A program made the translations under genes and the position numbers. The notes beneath the pieces were generated by a model that did not search any database, was not told the origin of the DNA, and was given only the letters and a program-made list of their open reading frames with translations. Below, in pieces: positions 39,745 through 50,494 of a stretch of DNA of 64,000 bases (within the stretch, counting starts at the first letter, position 1; every line of letters begins with the position of its first letter). Origin of the DNA: Solenopsis invicta (lineage: Eukaryota > Arthropoda > Insecta > Hymenoptera > Formicidae); contig NC_052678.1 of assembly GCF_016802725.1 (NCBI RefSeq), positions 3,078,501-3,142,500 on the forward strand, written 5' to 3'.

Positions 39745-39950
39745 GAACCAAATGTAAATAACGTTAATCGAATAGTCTTTATCTCATAAAAACGCAATTT
39801 ACATGGACATGTTTCGAACTTACTTGTCCTCCTTCTTCAGCACGTTACAAAAATCTATTAATCTATATGTAATATTCGAGAGTATAATTAATGTAAACTG
39901 CGTTCTCGAAAGATAAAGAATATTCGATTAACGTTATTTTTATTTAGTTC
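39745..39950. mobile_element. MITE-like foldback, 206 bp
   Basis: Left GAACCAAATGTAAATAACGT and right ACGTTATTTTTATTTAGTTC ends pair. The pairing continues through TAATCGAATA / TATTCGATTA, TCTTTATC / GATAAAGA and CGCAATTTACAT / ATGTAAACTGCG. Confidence 0.65.
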
Positions 39951-42408
39951 ATATTTTGCACATCCCGACCTTAATTTAATTTATTTTGAAAAATTATTTT
40001 TTTTGCACAAATAAAATTTATTTTTTTTTATGTTCATTAAAGCTTGTTTTGTGAAATTTATTAGTGTGTAAGATCTACGAAAAATCATTAATTGGTGTTT
40101 TTTTTTTTAAATAATTAAAAGTGCCTTTTATGATATTAATTATTATTAATATGTATTCCACTCTATCACATAAACGCATCCTGTTTTCTCGCTTAAGTAA
40201 ATTGTAAATTACGCTCGTTCTCTATATATACCCAATGAACTTCTAGCTATAGGATGATTGATAGAACTCTAACTAACAAACTGGTGTTGACACGTATTTG
40301 TGTCGCGTTAATATTTACTGAGTTATTTTTAAAAAATAAAATAATATTTTACTACCCCCCTTTTTTCCTCTATATAAATATATAAATATATATATATATA
40401 TAAGATATATAAAAATATTTACACTGAAAAAAAATTTATTAACTTAACTAAATTTTTCAACTAGATAACATTTTTTTCAATTTAACTATTTATGTATTTG
40501 ACCGGTGAACTGATCCGTGCTCGAAAACACAGATGTTATAAAAAATTAAATTAATGTTAAGTAAATGGTAAATAAATATTCCTCCAATTCATCATTTTAA
40601 ATAAATGATTAATATTAAGTAAATCTTACATTAATATTAAGTAAATGTTCAAAATAAATATTTCTTTTAATCATTATCTTAAAAACAACATGATCATTGT
40701 AAAGTCAATATTAAATAATCGTTAAATACGTATTTCCTATGAATCATTATTTTGAATTAGTCATTAATGTTAAATAAACATTAAATTAATGTTTAATAAA
40801 CGGAAAATAAATATTTTTCTATTTTTTTATTTTAAATAATTGATTAATATGAAGTAGTAAAACTTAAATTAATGTTAAATAAATGTTTAAAATAAATATT
40901 TCTTTTAATCATTATCTCAAACAAATACTTAATTACATAAAATACTTGAACTTCAGTTTAATTATTTATATACTTAACTTAAATGTGTGTGTGTGTTTAA
41001 ATACGTAAAAGTGTTTGAACCAAAGAAATTCAATCAAGTTAAAAAATTTAATTAAGTTATCAATTTTTTTTCTCACAATCAGTGTATATAAGGTTAAAAA
41101 TGTTTAAAAAAAAGTAAATTTTCTCGCAATAAAATTTTTTTGCTTTCATTTGTATTTAATTACTCAAAATTTTGTACAAACAAAAAAATAATTTTTTTTA
41201 TTTTTAATTACATAATAACATTTAAAAAATAAAGAACACGATATTTTATTCTATATAACATTAATTATTGTTATACTACGGAAATACATTAAATTGCTTA
41301 AAATGTAGATATGCAAATATATATAAAATATATAAATTTTATATAAAATATATAAAATATACATAATACAGAAAATTACATGTATATTTTTAGAATATCA
41401 CGTTTGCGATATAATCTGTTATTTTTTATCATAATCTATTATTCGAGAAATTGAACTTTATATCAACTTGCGTATTAAAAATTAAAGATTGCAAATAGAT
41501 AAAAGATTAAAATTTGATCAACCAAATAATTTTTTAAAATTTGTTTTGTGTGTGTGTTTGTGTATTCTGATTGATTGTGTTCTATTCTTCAATTCCACAA
41601 TCCTCAATCTGAGTCAATGTCCAATGTGATGTCCAGTTTGATGTCGGTTTTAGATATTGTAAATTTTACGAATAATCCGTACACACGATTGAAAAATTGT
41701 TCTGTCATCACTTAACTACCGTAATTATTTACGCTTTCTGCTACTTAAAGTTAATCACTGATACAAGATATACGATTTTTCTGAGATTTCACTGTTAAAA
41801 AATTACTATTGTCACATAAAATTAATTTTAAATAAATCTTAATAAAGAGATTTTGGAATTACCTTAAAATATGTACTGCCCAATACTTATTCTAGTTTTA
41901 TTTATGCTCCTTGCATGGAGCAAAAGTAACTCACAATTTACATAATCGTGAAATAATCGCTTGGATTTGCAAAGTATAAAAACAGTGAAAACATCTTTTA
42001 TATTTAGTTTTGGAAATATACGGAATAACATGCAATAAATTAAAAGCAATAGATAGACAAAGAACAAGAAATGAAAAAATAGATTAAACGCTTATAATAT
42101 ATAAGTCTAGACTTTTATGTAATCCATCTAACTTTTAATCTCTTTGTTTATTTTAAAGAATATTTTAGTGGGACATTACTTTCTCACAGATGAAGTCAAA
42201 ACTATAATGTGTGTATTACTATAGTACACAAAATATTTCATAACTATTTAAAAACTGCATCAAAGTCCTTTTAATGACAGATTCTCCAATAAATTTAGAA
42301 TCAGTTATTCTTCTAAGGAAAACATCGAGAAATTTGTTCGTTATTTATTACAATTTTTTCATTCGTTTTGTATCGTTTTATCTAAAATTAAAATTCTATC
42401 GTCTTTAT
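39951..42408. other. AT-rich stretch containing an approximately 80-bp-type repeat
   Basis: Extremely AT-rich. The repeat at 40540-40970 is listed separately. Short open frames (41864-42067 minus, 42274-42480 plus) are not supported as genes. Confidence 0.5.
40540..40970. repeat. Diverged tandem repeat related to the array at 61.1-61.5 kb
   Basis: Modules of ATTAATGTTAAATAAATGTT followed by AAATAAATATTTCTTTTAAT and an ATCATTATCTCAAA motif recur four to five times. The same module order (TTAAATAAACGTTTAAAAAA, then AAATCATTTTCTCAAA) makes up the array near 61.1-61.5 kb, so the two are probably the same family in the same orientation. Confidence 0.5.
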
Positions 42409-43519
42409 CGAGGGGAAATTCACAGCCGGCATTGGTGTACAAAATTTCGGCAGTGGACTGCCGAAAAAAGTAAGCAGTGACCTATAATATTGACGGCATT
42501 GTCGTCAGTGGTTGGGGAGTGGTGAGCTCACTTCAGAGTCGGTTTTTCGATCATGGGGTTGAGCACAAAAATTTTTTCTTGCATATTCCAAAAGCACATA
42601 AATAAAAGAATATTTTAAGCCTATAATCAATTTCATAATTGCTTTCTTTCTGGTAGTTTACTCTTGTACCTGAACGGTGGGGTGCTCACTTCAGGGTCGG
42701 TTTTTCGATCAAGTGGTTGAGCACAAAAATCTGGTCTTGCATATTTCGAAAGCACATAAATAGGAGAATATTTTAAGCCTATAATCAGTTTCAGAATTGC
42801 TTTCTTTCTGGTACTTTACTCTTGTACCGTTAATGTGTATTCGTACTTTCGGGACGATTTTCTGGTCGAAGAGATTGAGTACGAACATTTATTTATATAT
42901 CGTTGGAAAGCACATAAAAAGCCCTTAATTCTAGTGTATTTATTTTTTTATTTTATTAATTATTTATATGAGTTGGTGCTGGCTTAACGTTAAGCTGGCA
43001 CCCCCACCTTCAATCTCATTTTCCTGCTAAACCGCTCGAGTACAAAAATTTCAAATAGGGTACATAATTAGCACATAAAAAGCACTTAATTTTGGCATAA
43101 GTGGCGTTTCGATTTTTTGTGGTGGGGGTGCTAACTTAACAGACATTGTTATTTTTAGTATTCTATTGTTTGAAGTTAGGTATACCTATGCATAAGACAG
43201 CACATAATAATGTGCAATTACATTAAAATGTATAGATACAGTTCGTAAATAAAATTTTTGGAAGTTTTTTGTATAATTGTGTAGAATACTTCGGGAAAGC
43301 TTTAGAATTCTTGTGCAGGCATTGGCGTATGATAATGGGCACGCGGCAGTGTTCATAATTGCATGGCATTGCCTTAATTTTAATATAGGATTGACGGCAT
43401 TGTAGGCATTGACTAACAATAAGCATTGTCGGCAGTGTACAAAAATGTCGGCAGTGTTTTACAGCAATGCCAAAAATCGGCATTGGTGTACAAAATTTTG
43501 GGTTGTGAATTCCCCCTCG
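42409..43519. mobile_element. 1.1-kb nonautonomous element with CGAGGGG termini
   Basis: The left end CGAGGGGAAATTCACAGCC (42409) and the right end GGTTGTGAATTCCCCCTCG (43519) are reverse complements with few differences. A GGCATTGGTGTACAAAATTT subterminal motif occurs at both ends (about 42428 and 43480), and GGCAGTGTACAAAA variants lie close by. The interior holds a tandem repeat (separate entry). No transposase frame. Confidence 0.6.
42526..43130. repeat. 158-bp tandem repeat, two good and about two diverged copies
   Basis: GCTCACTTCAGAGTCGGTTT at 42526 recurs at 42684 (158 bases on) as GCTCACTTCAGGGTCGGTTT. Both are followed by TTGAGCACAAAAAT, AGCACATAAATA and TTGCTTTCTTTCTGGTA. More diverged versions follow at about 42850 and 43030, keeping GAGTACGAACATTT-like and GCACATAAAAAGC blocks. 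Confidence 0.75.
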
Positions 43520-45054
43520 GTCTTTATACAACATATCCTTTTAGCTAAATGTAAAATTAAAATTCTATCATTTTATTTCTCTATTCATCTTTTCGATTAA
43601 ATTTGAAACTGACATTCTGTTAGGAAAAGTTTTGCGTGAAATTAACTAAAAAGTTAATTAAAGATCAAACATCTCTTATATGTTGATTCTCCTCCTAATC
43701 TGAAAACTGTAAAAAACTTATTGCGAAAAATATTATCTCGACCAAGGTAATCGTGCAGAGCCTTATTGACATAAAAATTACTAAATTAATTAGTAATTTA
43801 ATTTTATAGTAAAATCTCTAATACTAATGCTAATTCTAATTCTAACAGCTACGTTTTAAGTTCAGCAAACATGCAGCGCAGTTTGGGGAAACTTGTAAAT
43901 GTATATAAATTCACCTGGAAAATTATTTGAGCACTAAGATTTGCTTTTGACTGCTTTTGATTGCTTGAGGCTAATTCCTTAATTTAAATTCAATTAATCA
44001 AGTAATCAAGAACAAAAGTTTTTAATTACTTTATTTGATTACTAATCAAAATATAAAATGTTTCTGTTAATTGATTATTCACAGTGAATTGTTTTAGAAT
44101 TTTTGTTAAATAAATAATTAAAGTGAAACATTTTCTAATTGCTTAACTATTTATCGATTTTACATACTTATTCCATCATTAAATCGGCATTTCTTAAATT
44201 TAATACTTTGTTGTCATCTTTCGTTTCAGTTAAAAGAATGTTTAGTTTCGTCAACGTTTATATAGCATTAAAAAATTTAATCATCTTACAGATGAAAACA
44301 TAAAAAAAGTGCTCTCAAATGCGAACTGAATCTTTAAGAGAGCATAACAAATAAAAAAATAAAAATTGATACTATGGCTCTTTCAGTTCTCATCATCAAT
44401 TTGATGAAATTTTTTCACATATCATTCACTAAATATTTAAATACTGCACTAATAGAAACAATCATTAAATCATGCAAAATGTTTTTTTACATAACCAGAC
44501 TTTTTTAATCAGATCAAATATATTTGTTTATTAAAATCGGAAAATTAATTTTGTTAATTAAATTATTTTTTTATCAGTCATTAAAAAATATTTCCTACTT
44601 CAACTAATTTTATTACAAAAATATTTCGATAAATTTAATTTTGTTTTCTGTATGTAATTGACATTTTATGCTGATTATTAATTAAATAATTAAGAAAATC
44701 ATCAATTAAATAATTAAGAAACATCTGACGCTAATTACTAAGTAATAAAATAATTGAAAAAATTTCAAGGCTCCTGAGCAGTCGACCGAGAACTCCACGT
44801 TGACGATGGCGTTGTAGTATCGCGAAAAAAAATAGAATAGGTGTGAAAAGTAACGTAGTGAAATTTTCCTTCTTTTTTTGCATACCATTTCGTTATTATG
44901 TGCTTGATTGTAAAAATGTAACTTGTCTCGTATTTATCAAATTCGTAGAAATGGACCGCAAGTAAAATTATCTTTGAATTTTAAAAGCATGTTTTTCACA
45001 TCTTGTAATAGCTGTCCGTGTTCTGGGCTAAAAATTTTTATATGTAATTATATA
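43520..45054. other. AT-rich intergenic stretch
   Basis: No gene, repeat array or inverted repeat recognised. Confidence 0.5.
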
Positions 45055-45204
45055 TACAGGGTGTTCATTAATGGTTGTCCCCACGTTTTACCATAGGAGC
45101 ACGCATTTGTTATTTCTAATATAATAATATGTAGAAATATATATCCGTCGGTAAATCATGCTTCTGTGGTAAAAAGTGGGTGCAATCATTAATGAACCCT
45201 GTGT
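45055..45204. mobile_element. MITE, ACAGGGTGTTCATTAATGG termini (copy 2, inverted)
   Basis: Same family as 25294-25445, with the asymmetric interior in the opposite orientation (ATCCGTCGGTAAATCATG here). The right terminus has a small rearrangement (CCCTGTGTA for CACCCTGTA). Confidence 0.75.
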
Positions 45205-45224
45205 ATATATATATAAAATATGTC

Positions 45225-45277
<53 letters not shown>

Positions 45278-45281
45278 ACAT

Positions 45282-45313
<32 letters not shown>

Positions 45314-45316
45314 AAT
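45205..45316. repeat. TA microsatellite inside a palindrome
   Basis: A perfect TA run (about 45227-45272) is flanked by ATAAAATATGTCAT and its complement ATGACATATTTTAT, so the whole stretch can fold on itself. Confidence 0.8.
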
Positions 45317-45374
45317 ATATAACATATTTTATATATAACCATATTTAATTATGATTTGGAAATAAGTTGTTCTC

Positions 45375-46297
45375 CTTTGAGCGAAGGTGCAGTAACGCAT
45401 AAGATATGACGCAAGAAATGGTATCAGAGATTTCGATCTTTGTGATCGAGAACCGTCCACCAAATCCCGATCAAACGAAAAGATTTGAAGACGAAGAACT
45501 TGAGCAGTTGCTAAGTGAAAATTCCGTTTAAACTCAAGAGGAACTCGTTTTACAACTTGAAGTGACCCAGAAAGCGATTTCTTATCGTTTGAATAAACTA
45601 GGAAGAATCCAAAAGCTAAACCAATGAGTTCCACAAAAGCTCAGTCTGGACAATAAACAATGACGATGTGAGAAGGCTATGTTTTTGCTGATAAAATTCA
45701 AATAAGACTTTTACAAAATCATAATAAACGATTAAAAAATGAGAGTTGTACGTTAATTCTAAACGAAGAAAAATCGTTGGTCCTGGTCAACTGATCATTA
45801 ATATCAACTAGAAAAACAAATTTTTGTCGAAAAGATCTTACTGTGTATTTGGTGGGATATTATACGAAAGGAGTAATATATTACTCCTGAATTGTTAAAA
45901 CCTAGTTATATTATTATTTCAGAGCGTCACCAACAACTCATTCGTTTAAGTAATGAACTTGAAAGAACAAGGTCATTTATTGGACGCTGGACAAGATAAG
46001 TTATTTTGCAGCACGACAACGCTCGTCCACATGTCGCGAAAGGGATGAAGGACGTCATTTATTCATCGGACTGGAAAGTTCTCCCTCACGCGGCTTCACC
46101 AGACCTAACTCCATCAAATTATCATCTGATCGCTCCAATATTATTTCGCTGATACGTATTTTAAACATTAGTGCGATAAAGCATTGATATGATTTTATTG
46201 CATCAAAATCGTCATCTTTTTTTTCGAAAAAGAAGTCAGGTGCGAAAAAGATAGAACGAAGTCATGGGAAGTATAATAATGACGAATATTTCTAGGC
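45375..46297 (+). pseudogene. Mariner-family transposase fossil
   Basis: Conceptual translation in shifting frames shows mariner landmarks in the right order: KWYQRF (about 45413), an EELEQLLSEN then TQEELVLQLEVTQKAISYRL stretch (45495-45600), LCIWWD (about 45845), then HDNARPHVAKG (46010-46045), KVLPHAASPDLTPSNYHL (46075-46130) and an EYF end at about 46295. Many stops and frame changes interrupt it. In addition, the third catalytic Asp of the DD34D triad (APSD in the family) reads Asn, and the TGDEKW motif is not recognisable. The element is therefore inactive. Terminal repeats could not be placed; the left side is occupied by TA-rich sequence. Confidence 0.85.
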
Positions 46298-46709
46298 TTG
46301 AAATTTAAATTTGACTTTCCTATAAATAAACGGTAAATTTAAAAAAGCATCGAATTAATTTCTACTCCTATTAAATAACGATCAATTTCATTTAATAAAA
46401 ATGCCAAACACATTTTTTTTTTAAATAATTGTACCATTTTTTAATAATTTTTTTCCGTATTCGCTTTTTGTTGTAAAACAATAATTTATTAGCAGACATC
46501 ACGATAACAAAAAGATGAAGGAAACTGTTTCATTATTTATAGATATATTCTGTCATCAAAAACTGACATAAACAATATGTTTAATTATTTTAGAATCTTA
46601 CGTAATTCGAAAGAGATAGCGCGACTGCGCCGCACCCACATTCTTGTAGAATCAATTTATTAAAAAATACGTAAAAAAGTTATGAAAAAAAAAACGCTTA
46701 ACATTAGCG

Positions 46710-47075
46710 TCAGTTTGCGAAGAATACATGAGAGGTTTTATCGCAAGAAATTTTATCAGCTTGTTCAACTTTAAAGTCTGCATCAGACAACGCATTGAAG
46801 ATTATTGTTGTCCCCCTTTGAACTTCCCACTCAGCAGGGTGAGTCAGTGTACCACGAATTAAAGAGTGAGGATTGATTAATTAAATAATTTTAATTTCAC
46901 GTTGCAAGTTGCAATTACCGAGCAGACGTCCGTGACGTGAACGCCTTAATATCAACTGCGTGAAGCGATCTGGCTCGAAAATGTTGTGTTTCCACTTTTG
47001 TTCGGCTTCCAAGTATTTACCTTCACCAGATTCTGAGTAACTAACAATATTGTTTGCCAGTAGCGATTGCCAATA
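46710..47075 (-). pseudogene. Unidentified coding-like frame with one internal stop, about 121 codons
   Basis: I do not recognise this protein. On the minus strand one frame runs 122 codons from 47075 to a TGA at 46710-46712, broken only by a TAA at 46881-46883. On both sides of that stop the translation looks like real protein (for example EGKYLEAEQKWKHNIFEPDR upstream, HPAEWEVQRGTTIIFNALSD downstream), with codon-like composition denser in GC than the flanks. There is no AG between the halves that would let an intron remove the TAA, so it is a decayed frame or carries a nonsense change. It could come from a retroposed gene, a larger mobile element or an integrated foreign sequence. A shorter diverged relative lies 1.5 kb away at 48545-48690. 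Confidence 0.45.
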
Positions 47076-48180
47076 CTATACAGATGTCAATATTATTTAC
47101 ATTTATATTCAGAGACAAAATACTTGGTAAGGCTTAACTTTAAATGAATATGTTATCAATATTATTCAAAAAAACTTAAATATAAAGTAGTTATTTTATA
47201 AACTATGATATTTATTACAAACAAGTAATGTGCATTTGTTTGATGTAAATAAATTATTTGAATAACATTAAAATAATATCTTTGAATTAAGTAATTTTTT
47301 TAGTGTTTTCAGAGTGTATCTGTTACAAAAACAAGATCTCAATTATCGTTGTAGTAAATTAATTAATTCTTTTTTTGCCAGGATGTTTGTTATTTATAAA
47401 AAGATTTTCACATTTTTACTGGTCTGATCAGATTAAACTTTTATCTTTTTATTTATTCATTGATTTTTATCACACTGACTGTTAACTGAGATGAAGTAGT
47501 TTTTTTACGTTACGTTTAAAATAAAAAATAACAGTTACATATAAAAAACCAAGTAGTATTTGCATCTCTACAAAAGTTATCGCTTTTTCAATCGAATTAA
47601 ACAGTGGACAACCTAGACTGTCCACGAATGATTCCGAGAAAGATTCTAACGTACTTTCATTAATGCAAAAGTTAGCGTGTCCAAAACTATAAATTTGCTC
47701 CCGTCAATCACGCATTTTTGCTTATTACTTTTGATTGCACAGAAAAAAATTAGTATCAAATCAACAAATCATTGTTTCATATATCAGCGAGAATATCAGA
47801 TCTACTTGAAAAAATTGATAATCTTAAAGAGACATAATTTGCTTTGAACAAATTTTGTTTATAAAATAAACATTTATTTTAACGAAATCAATTTATAATC
47901 CACGAGTAAATTCACAAGTGCCTTTTTTTCAGTGTACGGACTTTAATTCAAAATAAAATCATCATTGTTATTATTGATTTCTGAGGATTAGAAATTGAAA
48001 TTCGCAGTCTTCAGTATCTCCGATACGTAGTCCGATATCGACGAAGTTCTCAGGTGTCTTGGCATAAGCGCGAACTCGAGATTCGCGGTCGGAAAGACCC
48101 TGGAGGAGAGCAGGGCAGAAGTAGACAAAGTAGACGGGGAAATTTTGATTGCGGAGATTTCGGCTTGTCACGGACGGTAG
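47076..48180. other. Intergenic stretch
   Basis: AT-rich to about 47950. The minus-strand frame at 47971-48171 (66 codons) has coding-like composition but no family resemblance or splice partner. Confidence 0.4.
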
Positions 48181-48544
48181 CGTGGAAGTGACGAGCGCTA
48201 CGTATCGATCAGGTTTCTCTCCACGGAGAAACTTACTAACTCGAGATGAAAAAAGTGCCTCGCGAAAACGATCCCGCGGAGCGAGATCCGGAGTTACAGA
48301 CTCGCGCGGAAATTAAACCGGCCGTGACCGTGGTCCGCTTCTCTTTTTCATTTTTTGTTTTTTTTTGTTTTTTTCATTTTCTTTCGCCGTATCCGCGCGC
48401 GCGGTCGCGACACGTCACGTTTTCGCAGTGAACGTTTTCGCCGAGCTGCACCGCTGCGCCGCCGTGTCGCCGGCAAACACTCCCTTCGACCGAGTCAAAT
48501 GATCATATTTAAAGCGGGCGAGATTGCCGTCGGGATTGCGATTA

Positions 48545-48690
48545 CCGGGAGCGGACCTCCTTCGTCCACACATCCCTCGAACGCATCAATAATTGACGGT
48601 CTGCGTCGGGGTCAAAGCGATTTCGTTTTAAAACGTTGCATTTCCACTTTTTCCAGGTATTCACCTTCATCGAATAACGAGTAGCCGTGG
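48545..48690 (-). pseudogene. Diverged fragment related to the frame at 46710-47075
   Basis: On the minus strand this stretch keeps the order GAAGGTGAATACCTGGA, AAAAGTGGAAATGCAAC, AATCGCTT, GCGTTCGAGG and CGGTAATCGCAA. That parallels GAAGGTAAATACTTGGA, AAAAGTGGAAACACAAC, GATCGCTT, GCGTTCACGT and CGGTAATTGCAA of the other copy. A 10-base gap shifts the frame, so it is not coding as it stands. Confidence 0.45.
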
Positions 48691-48877
48691 CGTTTGCGGT
48701 CTATCTATAGTTTTTCGGGTCCAACTCGACATATTATTATCTGATGTAAACCGGTTGCATCCAACCGACCGAGGCGAGGGTTTAGTGAGAAGAAAGCGGG
48801 GCTGCGCAGTGGGGATCGCACCTGGTGCTCGAGATAAGACGTCGCGAGGAGACTCGCGAGATAACACGGTGCGACCG

Positions 48878-48883
<6 letters not shown>

Positions 48884-48945
<62 letters not shown>

Positions 48946-48960
48946 GGGAGAAGGAGAGGA
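48884..48960. repeat. GA microsatellite
   Basis: Uninterrupted GA repeat to about 48936, then imperfect to about 48960. Confidence 0.97.
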
Positions 48961-49476
48961 CGGGAAAGAGAAGCAGGAGGGAACGCGAGAGGGCTACAGC
49001 GAAGGCGCGATAACGGCGAGGGCGAGAGCGAGAGCGAGGGCGAGGCGAACCGGCTGCGGCGCGACGAGAGACGAAGAGCGGCGACGCACTCCGCCCGGCT
49101 CAGGCGCGGTCGGCGCGCTCGCGGCGCCTATTAACTCCGGCTCCCCGTGCTCCGGCCGTAACGCGGCGCGGCGGCGAGGTGACAATTGGCGGACTCCGAA
49201 GTCTCGACCGGTCGAGAGGCTGATTTCGGAGGCCGTTTCTCGCGATGACGATGACGAGAGGTCGCCGTTCGCCGCTTGGTCGCCCCGGTCGATCTTTAAA
49301 GCGCGCCACCCCGCCGCCGTAGGTGCAGCGGGCCGGAGAGGAACGCTCGCGTCGGCTCGCTGCACCGTGCCGGAAAACGCGATGCAAAGAGAAACGCCGG
49401 AGCCAAGAAAATCGACATCAAGGGACTGGACAAGTAGTAGACGATAGAGTAGGCGCGGCCGGTGCAGCGGCTGCCA

Positions 49477-49477
<1 letters not shown>

Positions 49478-49540
<63 letters not shown>

Positions 49541-49595
49541 CAGCAGCGGCAGCGGCGGTGGCAGCGGCAGCGGCGGCGGCAGCAGCAGCGGCGGC
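49478..49595. repeat. GGC trinucleotide repeat
   Basis: Perfect GGC repeat to about 49539, then mixed AGC/GGC units to about 49595. The poly-Gly, poly-Ala, poly-Pro and poly-Arg frames here are products of the repeat. Confidence 0.95.
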
Positions 49596-49939
49596 TGCTG
49601 CCTGCCACATTTTTCCGTCTTGTATCGCGTGAAAATCAACGTCGCACTTACCTGGCCGATCGCGGACTATCTCCTCCCGTCTCGCGACACCCGCGCTTTG
49701 CACGTCCAACGCTGGCAGTACCGCTTTAACACAGAATCACCGATTTTTCGCGTGCTCGCCGCTCTTTAGCTAGCGCCCCTCGCGTGCCAATCGAGTCCGC
49801 CATCTTCGCTGAACTGCCAAATACCCTTCCTCAGGCCGGCCAACCGCTGCGCGCTGCTAGAGGCTATAGGCCGCGCTCCGCGCATCTCGTGTCATTTTCG
49901 CGCGCGCGCGCGACGTGTCTCGCCCTTCTTGCGTGTTGC

Positions 49940-49940
<1 letters not shown>

Positions 49941-50004
<64 letters not shown>

Positions 50005-50011
50005 TATATAT
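49941..50011. repeat. TA microsatellite
   Basis: Perfect TA repeat to about 49995, then short interrupted TA tracts. Confidence 0.97.
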
Positions 50012-50084
50012 ACGGTTCACTCCGATTTTCTTCCGTTCTTCTTCGTCGCACGATCGGATTCCCAGTAAGCAAGAAACGTTGAAG

Positions 50085-50146
50085 CAGAGAGAAACCTGAG
50101 AGAGGCCATGCCGTCGATTTTCGTGTGACGCTTTCTCTAGGTCGTA
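50085..50146. repeat. Left arm of a perfect 62-bp inverted repeat
   Basis: Begins CAGAGAGAAACCTGAGAGAG and ends TTTCTCTAGGTCGTA. It is identical, base for base by eye, to the reverse complement of 57336-57397. Both arms lie outside the TCCCAAGCAACAC termini of the 7.1-kb transposon, so they probably belong to an older palindromic element split by that insertion. Confidence 0.85.
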
Positions 50147-50383
50147 CAGTGGCGCCAATGGATCCACATTTTCAGTCGGCGGAACTATCCCAAGCAACAC
50201 AGTTACGTTTAATAAATGTTTAATAAACGTTTAGCCGAAACGTTTTTTTGATGTATAAAAAAACGTTTATTAACCGGTCGAAATGTCTCGTATAAAAACG
50301 GTATTTTACACTAGTAAAAAAAACGTTTAAAAAACGTTAAAATAAACGTTGTAAAATAAACGTTGTTTAAAAAGGGTGACACC

Positions 50384-50494
50384 GTTTTGGACACAGCACG
50401 ATTGGACACCACCACTCACAGCGCTTGACCAGTAGAAAAACTCTAGGTATCGGCCGCTATGAGTAGTGGTGTCCAATCGTGCGGTGTCCAACCG
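50384..50494. mobile_element. Hairpin element inside the transposon's left end
   Basis: GCACGATTGGACACCACCAC and GTAGTGGTGTCCAATCGTGC form near-perfect arms of about 38 bases, flanked by TTTTGGACACA / GTGTCCAAC. Its composition differs from the AT-rich transposon around it, so it is probably a nested MITE. Confidence 0.65.

Larger units (their letters stand above)
48180..49940. promoter_or_regulatory. CpG-dense block with microsatellites, possible promoter region
   Basis: GC- and CpG-rich throughout, with GA and GGC microsatellites listed separately. Long frames open on both strands (for example 48755-49447 plus, 48994-49608 minus) are low-complexity Arg/Glu, poly-Gly or poly-Ala products of the repeats. 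A frame at 48246 begins MKKVPRENDPAERD and could be a true N-terminus, but no downstream exon was found. I read the block as promoter or 5' region of an unidentified gene. Confidence 0.35.

Noticed and set aside
45329..45634. 101-codon minus-strand frame
   Set aside because: Antisense to the recognisable mariner transposase fossil on the plus strand.
48755..49769. Long frames coding Arg/Glu repeats, poly-Gly, poly-Ala or poly-Pro
   Set aside because: These are translations of the GA and GGC microsatellites in various frames.
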